The translations under genes were made by a program, and so were the position numbers. A DNA stretch of 64,000 bases from Linyphia triangularis (Eukaryota; Arthropoda; Arachnida; Araneae; Linyphiidae): contig OZ021730.1 of NCBI GenBank assembly GCA_963978545.1, positions 11,291,796 to 11,355,795 on the forward strand. The letters run 5' to 3'. Positions 32,171-41,855 of this stretch are shown here, one piece after another. Below the pieces are notes generated by a model. The model saw only the letters and a list, made by a program, of their open reading frames with translations. It was not told the origin of the DNA and ran no database searches. How positions within the stretch are numbered: the stretch's first letter is position 1; every line of letters starts with the position of its first letter.

Positions 32171-32368
32171 ATGGGTGTGGTCGAATGCTACTATCTATAC
32201 AAGGTAGAGAATGAAAATGACGTCTACACTTCATCTGTGGATAACCTAATTCTTTCGTTGATAGATCAGATCAAGTACGATCGTATAAAGCTTTATACAA
32301 CCAACATTACCATATCCAACAGCATCTATCTTTCAATGGTGATGATCAACTCCAAATTTTGTTCCTGA
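32171..32368 (+). CDS. Unrecognised short ORF
   Basis: 65 codons (MGVVECYYLYKVENENDVYT...), in a gene-poor stretch between the hAT-like element and the gypsy relic. Composition is plausible for protein (few runs, mixed residues) and the frame is open for about ten codons upstream. There is no recognisable domain and no paralogue in the window. It could be an exon fragment or chance. Confidence 0.15.
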   Translation: MGVVECYYLYKVENENDVYTSSVDNLILSLIDQIKYDRIKLYTTNITISNSIYLSMVMINSKFCS

Positions 32369-32949
32369 ATATTGCAGTCAAGCGATGAGATCTCAAGCTG
32401 CGGGGCTCTTCGACTACTCTTAAGCTAACATCTGTGACTGGAATGGCCATAGTAAATTGGGTTAATCTCACCAACTACTGTTGGAAAGTTAACATGAAAT
32501 TTCAACATTGGATCCTTCAATTACTGTTGATTCAACATCTGACTAGAACTGTGCAAATTGAGCGATTCCTTTCAATTACTTTTCCAAAATAAACATTAAT
32601 ATCCTTCTGTATAAAAGATAACTCTTTGCAGAGAAGGTTATTATAAAATAGAGAACTCTTCACCAGCATATAAAATTCAATAAAACTTTTATTAAAAAGA
32701 ACCCATCTCCAGCCAGTACACAATGAGCATGACAAATCTGCTAACAACTCCTTTAAATATAACAAGCAACAGTAATAGAATTTCTTCAGGTTCAGTTGCA
32801 GTTCCAGTTGGTTCAAGCTCACCAAAGTCAGTCTGATCAGGACAATCAAACCCAAGCTCCGGACACGTCCTGCCACATACTCCTGCCTCAGTTGACATTA
32901 GGGAAAAGAAATTTCACTAGCCGGCCACTTTTCGTGTGATAAGGTCGTG

Positions 32950-33215
32950 GGCTGCACTTCTTGGGTTTGCAACGTCTCTTGGTGGATCATGGATTGGTCT
33001 CTCTATTGGTGCCCTGTCTCCTATAAAGATGTATACAAATTTGAGCCTGTCAATGAATATGATCTTTATTTCTGTTGGTAGCTCCACTCGAAACCCATGC
33101 GACGTTCACTCTGTCACTCGGAAAGGACCCTCATAAGTCGACTGCAGTGATCTTCTGAATGATCCCCGGCACACAAATTCATACTCGCATGTGTCTTCTC
33201 CAGCATAAGTCTTGC
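32950..33215 (-). pseudogene. Gypsy Pol C-terminal fragment
   Basis: Minus-strand translation shows RRSLQSTYEGPFRV and, after a stop, FRVELPTEIKIIFIDRLKF. This matches the C-terminal module of gypsy integrases (compare KKSLQPPYEGPFEV in gypsy element 2). It has internal stops and is non-functional. Confidence 0.7.
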
Positions 33216-33425
33216 ACACTCTTCACCAGCATATAAAATTCAATAAAACTTTTATTTAAAACAATGAAAAAGAACGCATCTCCAGCCAGTACACAATGAA
33301 CGTGGCAAACGTCACAACTACTCCTTTAAATATAACGGTTACAGAATATCTTCAGGTTCGGTTGCATTTCCAGTTGGTCCAAGCGCACAAAATTCAAGGG
33401 CCAAAAGCCAGTAAGATCAGGCCAG

Positions 33426-33483
33426 TTTGGCGTAGTATGTCCCTCGTGTTGCCCTTGCGACGTTAAACTTAAACCAACAAACT
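33426..33483 (+). mobile_element. 58-bp LINE 3'-end insertion
   Basis: TTTGGCGTAGTATGTCCCTC through AACAAACT matches the extreme 3' end of the LINE at 47662-47718. It is bracketed by the 11-bp duplication GATCAGGCCAG (33415-33425 and 33484-33494), and the other LTR-like repeat lacks it. This is a very short 5'-truncated insertion. Confidence 0.75.
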
Positions 33484-33543
33484 GATCAGGCCAGTAGTCT
33501 GATCAGGACGATCAAACCCAAGCTCCTGATAGGTCCTGTCGCA

Positions 33544-34050
33544 GATTTGTTTTTTACATTAACCCTTTTTTTTTTATAACAAACTTGATATGACTTAATA
33601 TTGACAATCTTTATCCCACTATTATTATTGTCGTACCACGAATCCTACTGGCTTTTCTAGATTATTGAACTGGTACTATGTGGGCTTTAAAACAAATTAT
33701 GGTTCCGATACATTATGAAAGTGGTTTATAAAAAAAATAATATTTTCATCTATTCTCATTTGATTTAGTGACTGCTAATATGCTCACTCAAAATGCAAAT
33801 ACAATTGTTTTCTAAAAACAAACTTAAATGTATGAATTTGAATTGTGTAGCCGATTTTATTTAGCCGCTGCCTATTTCTATAAACGAAACCTATGCTGAC
33901 TTGTATATTTATATTGAATTTCTCTTCTCCAATATGTATGGAATTTTTTTCAAAAGGAATTTCTATTTTAAAAAGGAATATTCATTTTCTATCCATATTG
34001 TTAGAAACTGGTATCTCGATATCTTCAATGCTATATCTTAAAATCAATAT
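33544..34050. other. AT-rich spacer, no gene seen
   Basis: No coding signal. It leads into the 235-bp tandem repeats. Confidence 0.4.
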
Positions 34051-35060
34051 ATGGCTGAGCTTCTTGAGTCTTTTAACATTGCGATAGGAATGGAGGAACC
34101 ACTCTTAACGCATGTTAGTCAAGTTTTAGCTTGGCAAGAGATGAAAGTTGCTCGCTATTCTGATTTCTACTTATGTGAATTCATTTTGTTATGGCATTCT
34201 TATAGCTGCACTAATTTTACAAATTGTATATTTTTGCAGGAAGATAATCAAATGATTTTTGTTGAACCTATATTTTGGAATCAATGTATGGCTGAGCTTT
34301 TTGAGTCTTAACATTGCGATTGGAATGGAGGAACCACTCTTAACGCATGTTAGTCAAGTTTTAGCTTGGCAAGAGATGAAAGTTGCTCGCTATTCTGATT
34401 TCTACTTATGTGAATTCATTTTGTTATGGCATTCTTATAGCTGCACTAATTTTACAAATTGTATATTTTTGCAGGAAGATAATCAAATGATTTTTGTTGA
34501 ACCTATATTTTGGAATCAATGTATGGCTGAGCTTTTTGAGTCTAAACATTGCGATTGGAATGGAGGAACCACTCTTGCAGCATGTTAGCCAAGTTTTAGC
34601 TTGGCAAGAGATGAAAGTTGTTCGCTATTCTAATTTCTATGTATGGGAATTCATTTTGTTATGGCATTCTTATAGCTGCACAAATTTTACAAATTGAATA
34701 TTTTTTTGCAGGAAGATAATCAAGTGATTTTTGTTCAACCTATATTTTTGAATCAATGTATGGCTGAGCTTCTCAAGTCTTAACATTGCGATAGGAATGG
34801 AGGAACCACTCTTGCAGCATTTTAGTCAAGTTTTAGCTTGGCAAGAGATGAAAGTTGCTCGCTATTCTAATTTCTATGTATGGGAATTAATTTTGTTATG
34901 GCATTCCTATAGCTGCGCTAATTTTACAAATTGTATAATCAAGTGATTTTTGTTGATGCTATATTTTGGAATCAATGTATGGCTGAGCTCCTTGAGTCTT
35001 GACATTGCGATAGGAATGGAGAAACCATTCTTACCTGATGTTTGCTAAGTTTTAGCTTGG
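34051..35060 (+). repeat. Tandem repeats of about 235 bp (copy A)
   Basis: Units begin ATGGCTGAGCTTCTTGAGTC at about 34051, 34285, 34521, 34758 and 34978. The first three are nearly identical and the last two diverged or shortened. Each full unit has an open frame of about 78 codons (MAELLESFNIAIGMEEPLL...) and ends with TATTTTTGCAG|GAAGATAATCAA, which looks like a splice acceptor. Frames shift between units, so a translated repeat protein is unlikely. Confidence 0.85.
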
Positions 35061-35399
35061 CAAGAGATGAAAGTTGCTTGCTATTCTGATTTCTACTTGT
35101 GGGGATTCGTTTTGTTGTGACATTCTTATAGCAATTATGTGTCAATGGTACACGTCTCTCCGCTCGTTGATTGCAATCCGTTGCACAGACACCAGTAGGG
35201 TGAAAAGAAAACGTCTTCCAGAGCCAATATGGTTTTGGCAAAGGCAGACCATGCATTCAACTTGACCATCAGATGATACCACTTGTGCGTGTCTTTTGGA
35301 AATGATGGGCAATCGAATAAACAGAATCTTCATATCCGCTTTCTTCACTAAACACTACTTGGTCCAGCTGTTGAGAATCGTATTGAGTATTACTGCAGA
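35061..35399. other. Linker between repeat arrays, conserved in copies A and B
   Basis: Unique within each copy, present again at 40990-41330. The minus strand has overlapping ORFs of 68 and 94 codons, the 94-codon one with Cys/His clusters (CATDC, THNC). Copies A and B are too alike to show selection, and I do not call a gene. Confidence 0.3.
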
Positions 35400-36560
35400 G
35401 AATCTTATTTGGTTACCAAAACTACTTGGACAGGTTCTTAGGAAAGAGAATCAAACAATTCATGTGATTGCTGCAAACGTGACATAGCCAACAAACTCAA
35501 AAGATACTCATCATAGAGATCAAAAGCCACAATGTTGATATTACAAAAACTACCTGGACAGGTTTTTAGAAAAGAGAATCAAACAATTCATGTTATACAG
35601 ATTCTTGCAAAGTTCAAACATAGATAGCCAACATTCTCAAAAGATACTCCTGACAGACATCAAAAGCCATACTTGTTGATAATACAAAAACTACCTGGAC
35701 ATGTTCTTAGAAAAGAGAATCAAACAATTCATGTATAAACGATACAGATTCTTGTAAACTTCAAACGTATATAGCCAGCAAACTCTTTGTCAAAAGATAC
35801 TTATGACAGACATCAAAAGCCACAATTGTTGATATTACCAAAACTTCCTGAACATGTTCTTAGAAAAGAGAATCAAACAATTCATGTGATACAGATTGTT
35901 GCAAATTACATAGCCAACATTCTCTAAAGATACTCATGACAGACATTCTAAAGCTAACTTGCTGTTATTATAAAAACTACCTAGACAGGTTCTTAGAAAA
36001 GAGAATCAAACAATACGTGTATAAATTATACAAATTCTTGTAAACTTCAAATATAGATAGCCAACATTCTCAAAAGATACTCATGACATGCATTCTAAAG
36101 CCACACTTGTTGATAAGACAAAAACTACCTGGACAGGTTCTTAGAAAAGAGAATCAAACAATTCATGTGATACAGATTCTTGTGATAATGTGATACAGAA
36201 AAGAGAATCAAACAATACGTGTATAAATTATACAAATTCTTGTAAACTTCAAATATAGATAGCCAACATTCTCAAAAGATACTCATGACATGCATTCTAA
36301 AGCCACACTTGTTGATAAGACAAAAACTACCTGGACAGGTTCTTAGAAAAGAGAATCAAACAATTCATGTGATACAGATTCTTGCAAAGTTCAAACATAA
36401 TTTGTCAAATTATTCAACATTCTCAGAAGATATTTATGACAGACATTCTAAAGTCACACTTGTTAATATTACAAAAAATACCTGGACTGATTCTTAGAAA
36501 AGAGAATCGTGTATAAATATACAGATTCTTGCAAAGTTCAAACATAAATTGCCAATCTAT
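35400..36560 (+). repeat. Tandem repeats of 130-150 bp (copy A)
   Basis: About eight units, each with CTACCTGGACAGGTTCTTAG, AAAGAGAATCAAACAATTCATG, ACAGATTCTTGCAAAGTTC and AGCCAACATTCTCAAAAG. Spacing varies from 130 to 200 bp because of small indels. No coding signal. Confidence 0.85.
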
Positions 36561-36888
36561 TCAACCCTATCATACCATATTACATTAACACTATCTTTAT
36601 TAAAATTTCTAAATTACAACTAAAACGATAATAAAATTTATTCTTCATATTTACATCCTTCAAAGTATGCAAATGACCACATGATACTTCATTCTGAAAA
36701 TAAAAAAAATAATAAAAAATAAATAAAAAATACATGAGTTCAATCGATTCTCCCGCACTTTTTCTTTCCTTCAATACTCTTAAGGGGTTCCGGCACCTCC
36801 ATAGGAGCCCATGTTAACAATTTTGGGGGCATCTCATTTAATAACAGATTCTTCTGTTGATCTGATGTTGGGCCTGATAAAAAGTCAT

Positions 36889-37470
36889 CTATTCGCGAGG
36901 AAGGCAAGCCTCGATATCACAAGACTCGGTGCACTCGTGAAGACTGCCAATCTCCGTTCGAAGGTAACTCCTTTCACCCGCACTCCACCCCCATTCAAAT
37001 TCAGTGTACAGCCAACTCAACATTTTCTCAGTCGACCATTCAAATGGAGGGCAGTGTTCACACGGCTCCCGATATTCCTCCCTCACGCGTCTTCTGATCG
37101 AGTGTTGGAGAGAAGTGGGTAAGGTCGAAAACCCTTTTCCCTCTATAAATTTATGCATGGTTGTAGTAGCCATGTGAAGAATGACTTGATAGATGTGATG
37201 GATATCGTCGGGATAGATGTCTTCTCGGCAGACTGGGCACGACTGAGAGTTTTCATGTCCCGTCTCTACCCATTTCGCTAAACAATATCCGTGAAACCAA
37301 TGATCACATCTCAGATAGCGAAAATTGCATACGGTCGGCTCGAGACAGATCTCGCGAGTCGTCTCGTGCAGCCTAAAATCCGAATAGACGCTACGTCCAT
37401 GGATGTACAGATTGGCCGCATCGAATGCAATGTCGTCGGTGGCCGAAATGCAAGTTGATACACGCGGCAT
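36889..37470 (-). CDS. RING-H2 finger protein, copy A (main frame)
   Basis: 193 residues from the ATG at 37470. A RING-H2 finger runs from about residue 41 to 83: CLEPTVC, then CDHWFHGYC, then CPVC. This is the zinc-binding fold of E3 ubiquitin ligases that recruits an E2 enzyme. The C-terminal half has no named domain but shares spaced residues (WS.E, LY, H.C near the end) with the RING protein of the 4.43-kb unit, so they form one family. A separate overlapping frame (37391-37561) starts at the promoter and encodes another Cys/His motif. AATAAA signals on the minus strand lie about 250-290 bases after the stop. Whether it is viral or host in origin is inferred from context only. Confidence 0.65.
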   Translation of the reverse strand: MPRVSTCISATDDIAFDAANLYIHGRSVYSDFRLHETTREICLEPTVCNFRYLRCDHWFHGYCLAKWVETGHENSQSCPVCREDIYPDDIHHIYQVILHMATTTMHKFIEGKGFSTLPTSLQHSIRRRVREEYREPCEHCPPFEWSTEKMLSWLYTEFEWGWSAGERSYLRTEIGSLHECTESCDIEACLPRE

Positions 37471-37561
37471 GAACGAGCGCTTGGCAGCAAGCGAGTTGTA
37501 CCATGGGCAGAGGGCTGTCGCGGATAAGGCAATATGCGCAGGCTACAGACATGTCTAACAT
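37391..37561 (-). CDS. Upstream overlapping frame of the RING gene: half-RING leader (copy A)
   Basis: 56 codons from the first ATG after the TATA box. It has CAYC, then CCQALVHAAC and CIRCG, the spacing of a first RING-like zinc site. It overlaps the main RING frame by 80 bases; the main frame is +1 relative to it. The paralogue in the 4.43-kb unit has the same arrangement. The two frames may be one gene needing a frame change (indel, short intron or programmed shift) or two overlapping proteins. Confidence 0.4.
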   Translation of the reverse strand: MLDMSVACAYCLIRDSPLPMVQLACCQALVHAACINLHFGHRRHCIRCGQSVHPWT

Positions 37562-38060
37562 CTGAAGCTGAAATGATGCGGGAGAGGGGAAGGCTCTGAT
37601 CTTTTATAGGAAAAGGGGCGTAGGGAAGAGGGTGACATCACTAGATGACTGCTGATTGGTCAAGATATAACTTTGTCTGCCAACACACCCAATTTAAGAG
37701 AAACCATTGTTGAAACTCGAAATGGAGTCATTTATTGGTTGTTAAAATGAAACGGGGTGTTTTAACGTTCCAACATTACAAATTGTATAAATTTCAGCAG
37801 CTTGGAAATGTAATTTATACATCTTTAACATTCCAATGTACGAGATTGTAAATTTCAAAAACAATCTCTTAAATATCAATATTTTATCTGCAAGGCGTTC
37901 CAACTTTTAAAATTTAAACAGCTTGGAAATGTAACTTGTACGTCTTTAACTTTCCAACCCAAGAGCTTGGAAATTTCAAAAACAATCTCTAAATATTAAT
38001 ATTTCATCTGTAGAATTTTAAACCAAAACCTCTTTGAGTCCTGCAGCACAACCTTTGATT
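37540..38060 (-). repeat. Promoter-leader cassette, copy A-1
   Basis: About 515 bp that recurs at 38673-39183. It contains, on the minus strand, the shared 3' segment GTGCTGCAGGACYCAAAGAG, an AT-rich spacer made of two diverged repeats of about 115 bp (each with CAGCTTGGAAATGTAA and AAAACAATCTC), the promoter, and the first 13 codons (MLDMSVACAYCLI). Here it drives the RING gene. Confidence 0.8.
37562..37690 (-). promoter_or_regulatory. Promoter of RING gene, copy A
   Basis: On the minus strand: CCAAT box (GACCAATCAG) near 37655-37664, a mutated CRE (TGATGTCA) near 37633-37640, TATA box CCTATAAAAG at 37601-37610, and an initiator-like ATCATTTCAG near 37569-37578, about 30 bases downstream. 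The first ATG is at 37561. The order and spacing are those of a compact RNA polymerase II promoter. Confidence 0.65.
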
Positions 38061-38692
38061 TGACACATTTTAAAATTGATTCATATGTCACACAAATTCT
38101 TAAATCATTTATCAACTCATACGTATGGTCCCAAATTTTGAAGTTGTTTGCTCCTTTATGAATTTCATATGTGGAATGTGTCAAAACAACACCCATTTCT
38201 TTGGTTTTAAATTTCACTATAAACCTTCCTTCATTCGACTGATATATGTACAGAACATTTGAATCCTGATGTGCAGCTGTGGCACCCTGAACACTCATTC
38301 ATTTTAAATGTTTTTATTTTTGGCTCCACTTCTTTGCTAGCAACTATCATTTCATTAACTTCAACTTCGAAATTGATACTCCCAATCGACTTTTTTGGGC
38401 TCAGATAAACCAACATGCTGTTGTTGTTCAAATCAGTGTGCAGCTTCTTTATTGTGTGGTCGTCCGACAACTTTTTTGAAGATTGCAAGTGATCATCAAA
38501 ATCCATAGATTTTGAGACTCCAGTTGACTTACATTGGTGCCATGATCCTGTCCTGCATGAGTAATCAGTTTGTAAGCCATTATAATTAACATACACTTTG
38601 CTAAAGCATTCCGATTTTTTCAATTCATCAGGTGAGGCATTCAATTCATCGAGGATAAGGCAATAAGCGCAGGCTACAGACATGTCTAACAT
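37996..38692 (-). pseudogene. Cysteine-rich protein, possible second half of a class II fusion glycoprotein (copy A, frameshifted)
   Basis: Starts with the same 13 codons as the RING leader, because its promoter cassette is a duplicate, then diverges completely. The body is beta-strand-like and contains CSGCHSCTSGFKC, a cluster resembling the C-terminal ectodomain of phenuivirus-type Gc proteins. A 2-base deletion near 38252 relative to copy B splits the frame (38231-38692, then 37996-38298). It lies downstream of the fusion-loop-like gene on the same strand, in the order expected for one glycoprotein. The family call is by motif and gene order only. Confidence 0.45.
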
Positions 38693-39183
38693 CTGAAGCT
38701 GAAATGATGCGGGAGAGGGGAAGGCTCTGAGCTTTTATAGGAAAATGGGCGTAGGGAAGAGAGTGACGTCACGAGATGACTGCTGATTGGTCGAGATATA
38801 GCTTTGTCTGCCAACACACCCAATTTCAGAGAAACCACTGTTGAAACTCTAAATGGAGTCATTTATTGGTTGTTAAAATGAAACGCTGTGTTTTAACGTT
38901 CCAACATTACAAATTGTATAAATTTCAGCAGCTTGGAAATGTAATTTATACATCTTGAACATTCCAACGTACGAGATTGTAAATTTCAAAAACAATCTCT
39001 TAAATATCAATATTTTATCTGCAAGGCGTTCCAACTTTTAAAATTTAAACAGCTTGGAAATGTAACTCGTACGTCTTTAACTTTCCAACCCAAGAGCTTG
39101 TAAATTTCAAAAACAATCTCTAAATATTAATATTTCATCTGTAGAATTTTAAACCAAAACCTCTTTGGGTCCTGCAGCACAAC
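38673..39183 (-). repeat. Promoter-leader cassette, copy A-2
   Basis: Second copy of the 515-bp cassette, here placed between the two glycoprotein-like frames. It supplies the promoter and first 13 codons of the cysteine-rich gene and the last codons of the upstream 277-codon frame. Confidence 0.8.
38693..38815 (-). promoter_or_regulatory. Promoter of cysteine-rich gene, copy A
   Basis: TATA box CCTATAAAAG at 38732-38741, intact CRE TGACGTCA at 38764-38771, CCAAT box GACCAATCAG near 38786-38795, ATGs at 38692 and 38683. Unlike the RING promoter copy, the CRE is not mutated. Confidence 0.65.
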
Positions 39184-39982
39184 CTTCATTCTGGTTGTAA
39201 CATTCTGAACCAAGTTTGCTTAAACATACAACTGATGTTGATTGGACATCGCCAATGGAACCATGATTGCAATGGGATGGTGATTGACAGACATCCGGGT
39301 CAACATACAGCTCAGTTGCTTCTGAATAGTAGCTAAGTTCTTTAATGTTGTGTGTGTAAATTTTGCTGTGCACAGTCATCACTGTCATTTCACTTTGAGC
39401 TGAAAATGCTGGTGGAGCTAACAATCTCACAGCAAAGTCATCAAGATCAAATTCTGTAGATTCGCTTATCAATTTACAATTATGCTTTCTATTATTCACA
39501 AGTAGACACGCCAAGTACTCAGTTTTCTCATACTGCAGTTTCCATACAGCACCTATTTTTGAGTTTTGTTTGCATTCTAAATTTAATCCACAAAAGCAGC
39601 AACCTCCTGTATTCCAGCACCAAGTAGGGTTGCATGAAACTCCTTGGCATCCTTTCCATGTCCACACTCTGTTTCCTAAACACATCCTTCCACCACAATA
39701 CCCATTGCATTCACCAACACATACCCCCTTAACTTCAGTGTTAAATTCTCTCTCACAGGTGCAATACAGAAACTTTGTATTATATATCTGAGCAATTTGT
39801 GGTATAACCAAAGATATTGTTGGTTCATTTGTTATTTTGTCTGATTTTACTTTGAAAGAAACCTCATTGCCCTCAACCAAGTCAATTATTCCTGATTCAA
39901 CTCCATCTAATTTTATTTCTCCAGAATCTGTAACTGTTTCTCTAAGCATTGTTTCTTTGTACTTCATTGCAGTGTGTTTCAT
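39149..39982 (-). CDS. Cysteine-rich glycoprotein-like protein with fusion-loop-like segment (copy A)
   Basis: 277 residues with many cysteines. Near residues 112-132 a Cys/Trp/Gly-rich stretch (CQGVSCNPTWCWNTGGCCFC) resembles the fusion loop region of phenuivirus-like Gc class II fusion proteins, which insert into the target membrane. The segment before it (CTCEREFNTEVKGVCVGECNGYCGG) is also cysteine-dense. No signal peptide or transmembrane helix is visible in this frame, so it would be an internal piece of a larger protein. Its last 11 codons come from the duplicated promoter cassette, which truncates it. Upstream, the basic frame overlaps it by 41 bases. Alternative: an unrelated Cys-rich secreted protein. 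Confidence 0.5.
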   Translation of the reverse strand: MKHTAMKYKETMLRETVTDSGEIKLDGVESGIIDLVEGNEVSFKVKSDKITNEPTISLVIPQIAQIYNTKFLYCTCEREFNTEVKGVCVGECNGYCGGRMCLGNRVWTWKGCQGVSCNPTWCWNTGGCCFCGLNLECKQNSKIGAVWKLQYEKTEYLACLLVNNRKHNCKLISESTEFDLDDFAVRLLAPPAFSAQSEMTVMTVHSKIYTHNIKELSYYSEATELYVDPDVCQSPSHCNHGSIGDVQSTSVVCLSKLGSECYNQNEGCAAGPKEVLV

Positions 39983-40633
39983 CTTGAGAATTCAGTGTTC
40001 CCCATGGCAATTGAAGATCACCATCCATATCTTCTTCTGTTGCACATTTACATATTCCAGGAACATGTAAACAAGTCAGAGAGCAGCTTCCGGGTTTCCC
40101 AAATTCAAACCAGATGTTATGATGTCTTCTGTAATTTAGCTTTACAGAGTCACTCAATATAGAGCTTTGTCTCTGCATTTCATGGGCAGAGCTATTACCC
40201 TCTATTTTGACAGCTGAGAGGCCATTTGACTTTCATTGAAATGTTCATTATTTCTTCTTTCATGAGCACTTCCTGTCCTGATCCCAGGTCGTAATCTAAT
40301 GTCACTTGATTCCTCTTGTTGTTCCATCAATGACCTCTTATGTCTATGCTTGTCTCTTGACATGATCCTTGTTAATCTGTCACTTCTTCTCTTTTCAACT
40401 CCTGGTCTTGCAATGTGTGTTGATTCTGCAAACCTGGGATTCAACTGGCCAGTGCCCAATGGTATCTGCTGAACTGTGCCATTTGGACCTGCTGTATTAG
40501 GGCTTCCACTTCCAGCAGCTACTTGTATGCCTGACTGGCCTGCAATGTTGATCCCACCGCCATTAGATGCATGTGCCATCCCAAAGTTGTCAGGGCCCAT
40601 TTTTCTCCTGGCGTGTCTTCCAGTGTGTACCAT
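39942..40633 (-). pseudogene. Basic, Gly/Ser-rich N-terminal protein of the glycoprotein module (copy A, frameshifted)
   Basis: Starts at an ATG at 40633. Gly/Ala/Asn-rich to about residue 75, then strongly basic (KRRSDRLTRIMSRDKHRHKR), then a short cysteine cluster (CSLTCLHVPGICKC). One T is missing near 40233 compared with copy B, so the frame breaks into 40202-40633 and 39942-40178. Its end overlaps the fusion-loop-like frame, suggesting both were once one polypeptide or a frameshifted pair. I recognise no named family. Confidence 0.4.
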
Positions 40634-40690
40634 GTGGAAGGAAATATTTACTAATGCTTCTGTTGGGATATAAACAAAGTGGAAAGAATA

Positions 40691-41855
40691 TGGCTGAGCT
40701 TCTTGAGTCTTTTAACATTGCGATAGGAATGGAGGAACCACTCTTAACGCATGTTAGTCAAGTTTTAGCTTGACTAGAGATAAAAGTTGCTCGCTATTCT
40801 GATTTCTATGTATGGGAATTCATTTTGTTATGGCATTCTTATAGCTGCGCTAATTTTACAAATTGTATAATCAAGTGATTTTTGTTGATGCTATATTTTG
40901 GAATCAATGTATGGCTGAGCTCCTTGAGTCTTGACATTGCGATAGGAATGGAGGAACCATTCTTACCTGATGTTTGCTAAGTTTTAGCTTGGCAAGAGAT
41001 GAAAGTTGCTTGCTATTCTGATTTCTACTTGTGGGGATTCGTTTTGTTGTGACATTCTTATAGCAATTATGTGTCAATGGTACACGTCTCTCCGCTCGTT
41101 GATTGCAATCCGTTGCACAGACACCAGTAGGGTGAAAAGAAAACGTCTTCCAGAGCCAATATGGTTTTGGCAAAGGCAGACCCTGCATTCAACTTGACCA
41201 TCAGATGATACCACTTGTGCGTGTCTTTTGGAAATGATGGGCATTCGAATAAACAGAATCTTCATATCCGCTTTCTTCAGTAAACACTACTTGGTCCAGC
41301 TGTTGAGAATCGTATTGAGTATTACTGCAGAGAATCTTATTTGGTTACCAAAACTACTTGGACAGGTTCTTAGGAAAGAGAATCAAACAATTCATGTGAT
41401 TGCTGTAAACGTGACATAGCCAACAAACTCAAAAGATACTCATCATAGAGATCAAAAGCCACAATGTTGATATTACCAAAACTACCTGGACAGGTTTTTA
41501 GAAAAGAGAATCAAACAATTCATGTGATACAGATTCTTGCAAAGTTCAAACATAGATAGCCAACATTCTCAAAAGATACTCCTGACAGACATCAAAAGCC
41601 ATACTTGTTGATAATACAAAAACTACCTGGACATGTTCTTAGAAAAGAGAATCAAACAATTCATGTATAAACGATACAGATTCTTGTAAACTTCAAACGT
41701 ATATAGCCAGCAAACTCTTTGTCAAAAGATACTTATGACAGACATCAAAAGCCACAATTGTTGATATTACCAAAACTTCCTGAACATGTTCTTAGAAAAG
41801 AGAATCAAACAATTCATGTGATACAGATTGTTGCAAATTACATAGCCAACATTCT
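40691..41855 (+). repeat. Tandem repeats of copy B, left part
   Basis: One and a half 235-bp units (from 40691), the linker, and about four 130-150-bp units up to the LINE insertion. They match 34750-35935 with few substitutions. Confidence 0.8.

Larger units (their letters stand above)
32655..33543 (-). mobile_element. Internally deleted gypsy relic with two LTR-like repeats
   Basis: Direct repeats at 32655-32872 and 33218-33543 share CTCTTCACCAGCATATAAAA and, further in, GATCAAACCCAAGCTCC, with clear divergence. Between them, on the minus strand, lies only the end of a gypsy Pol gene. The order LTR, Pol C-terminus, LTR indicates an element that lost most of its interior. The right repeat also contains a 58-bp LINE end. 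Confidence 0.65.
34051..40690. repeat. Large segmental duplication, copy A
   Basis: Order: 235-bp repeats, linker, 130-150-bp repeats, RING gene, cysteine-rich gene, glycoprotein-like gene, basic gene. At about 40690 the sequence returns to the 235-bp repeat, starting copy B, which repeats the same order with about 98-99 % identity by eye. Confidence 0.85.

Noticed and set aside
34051..34697. Repeat protein encoded by the 235-bp units
   Set aside because: Frames break between units and the last units are degenerate; no promoter or domain.
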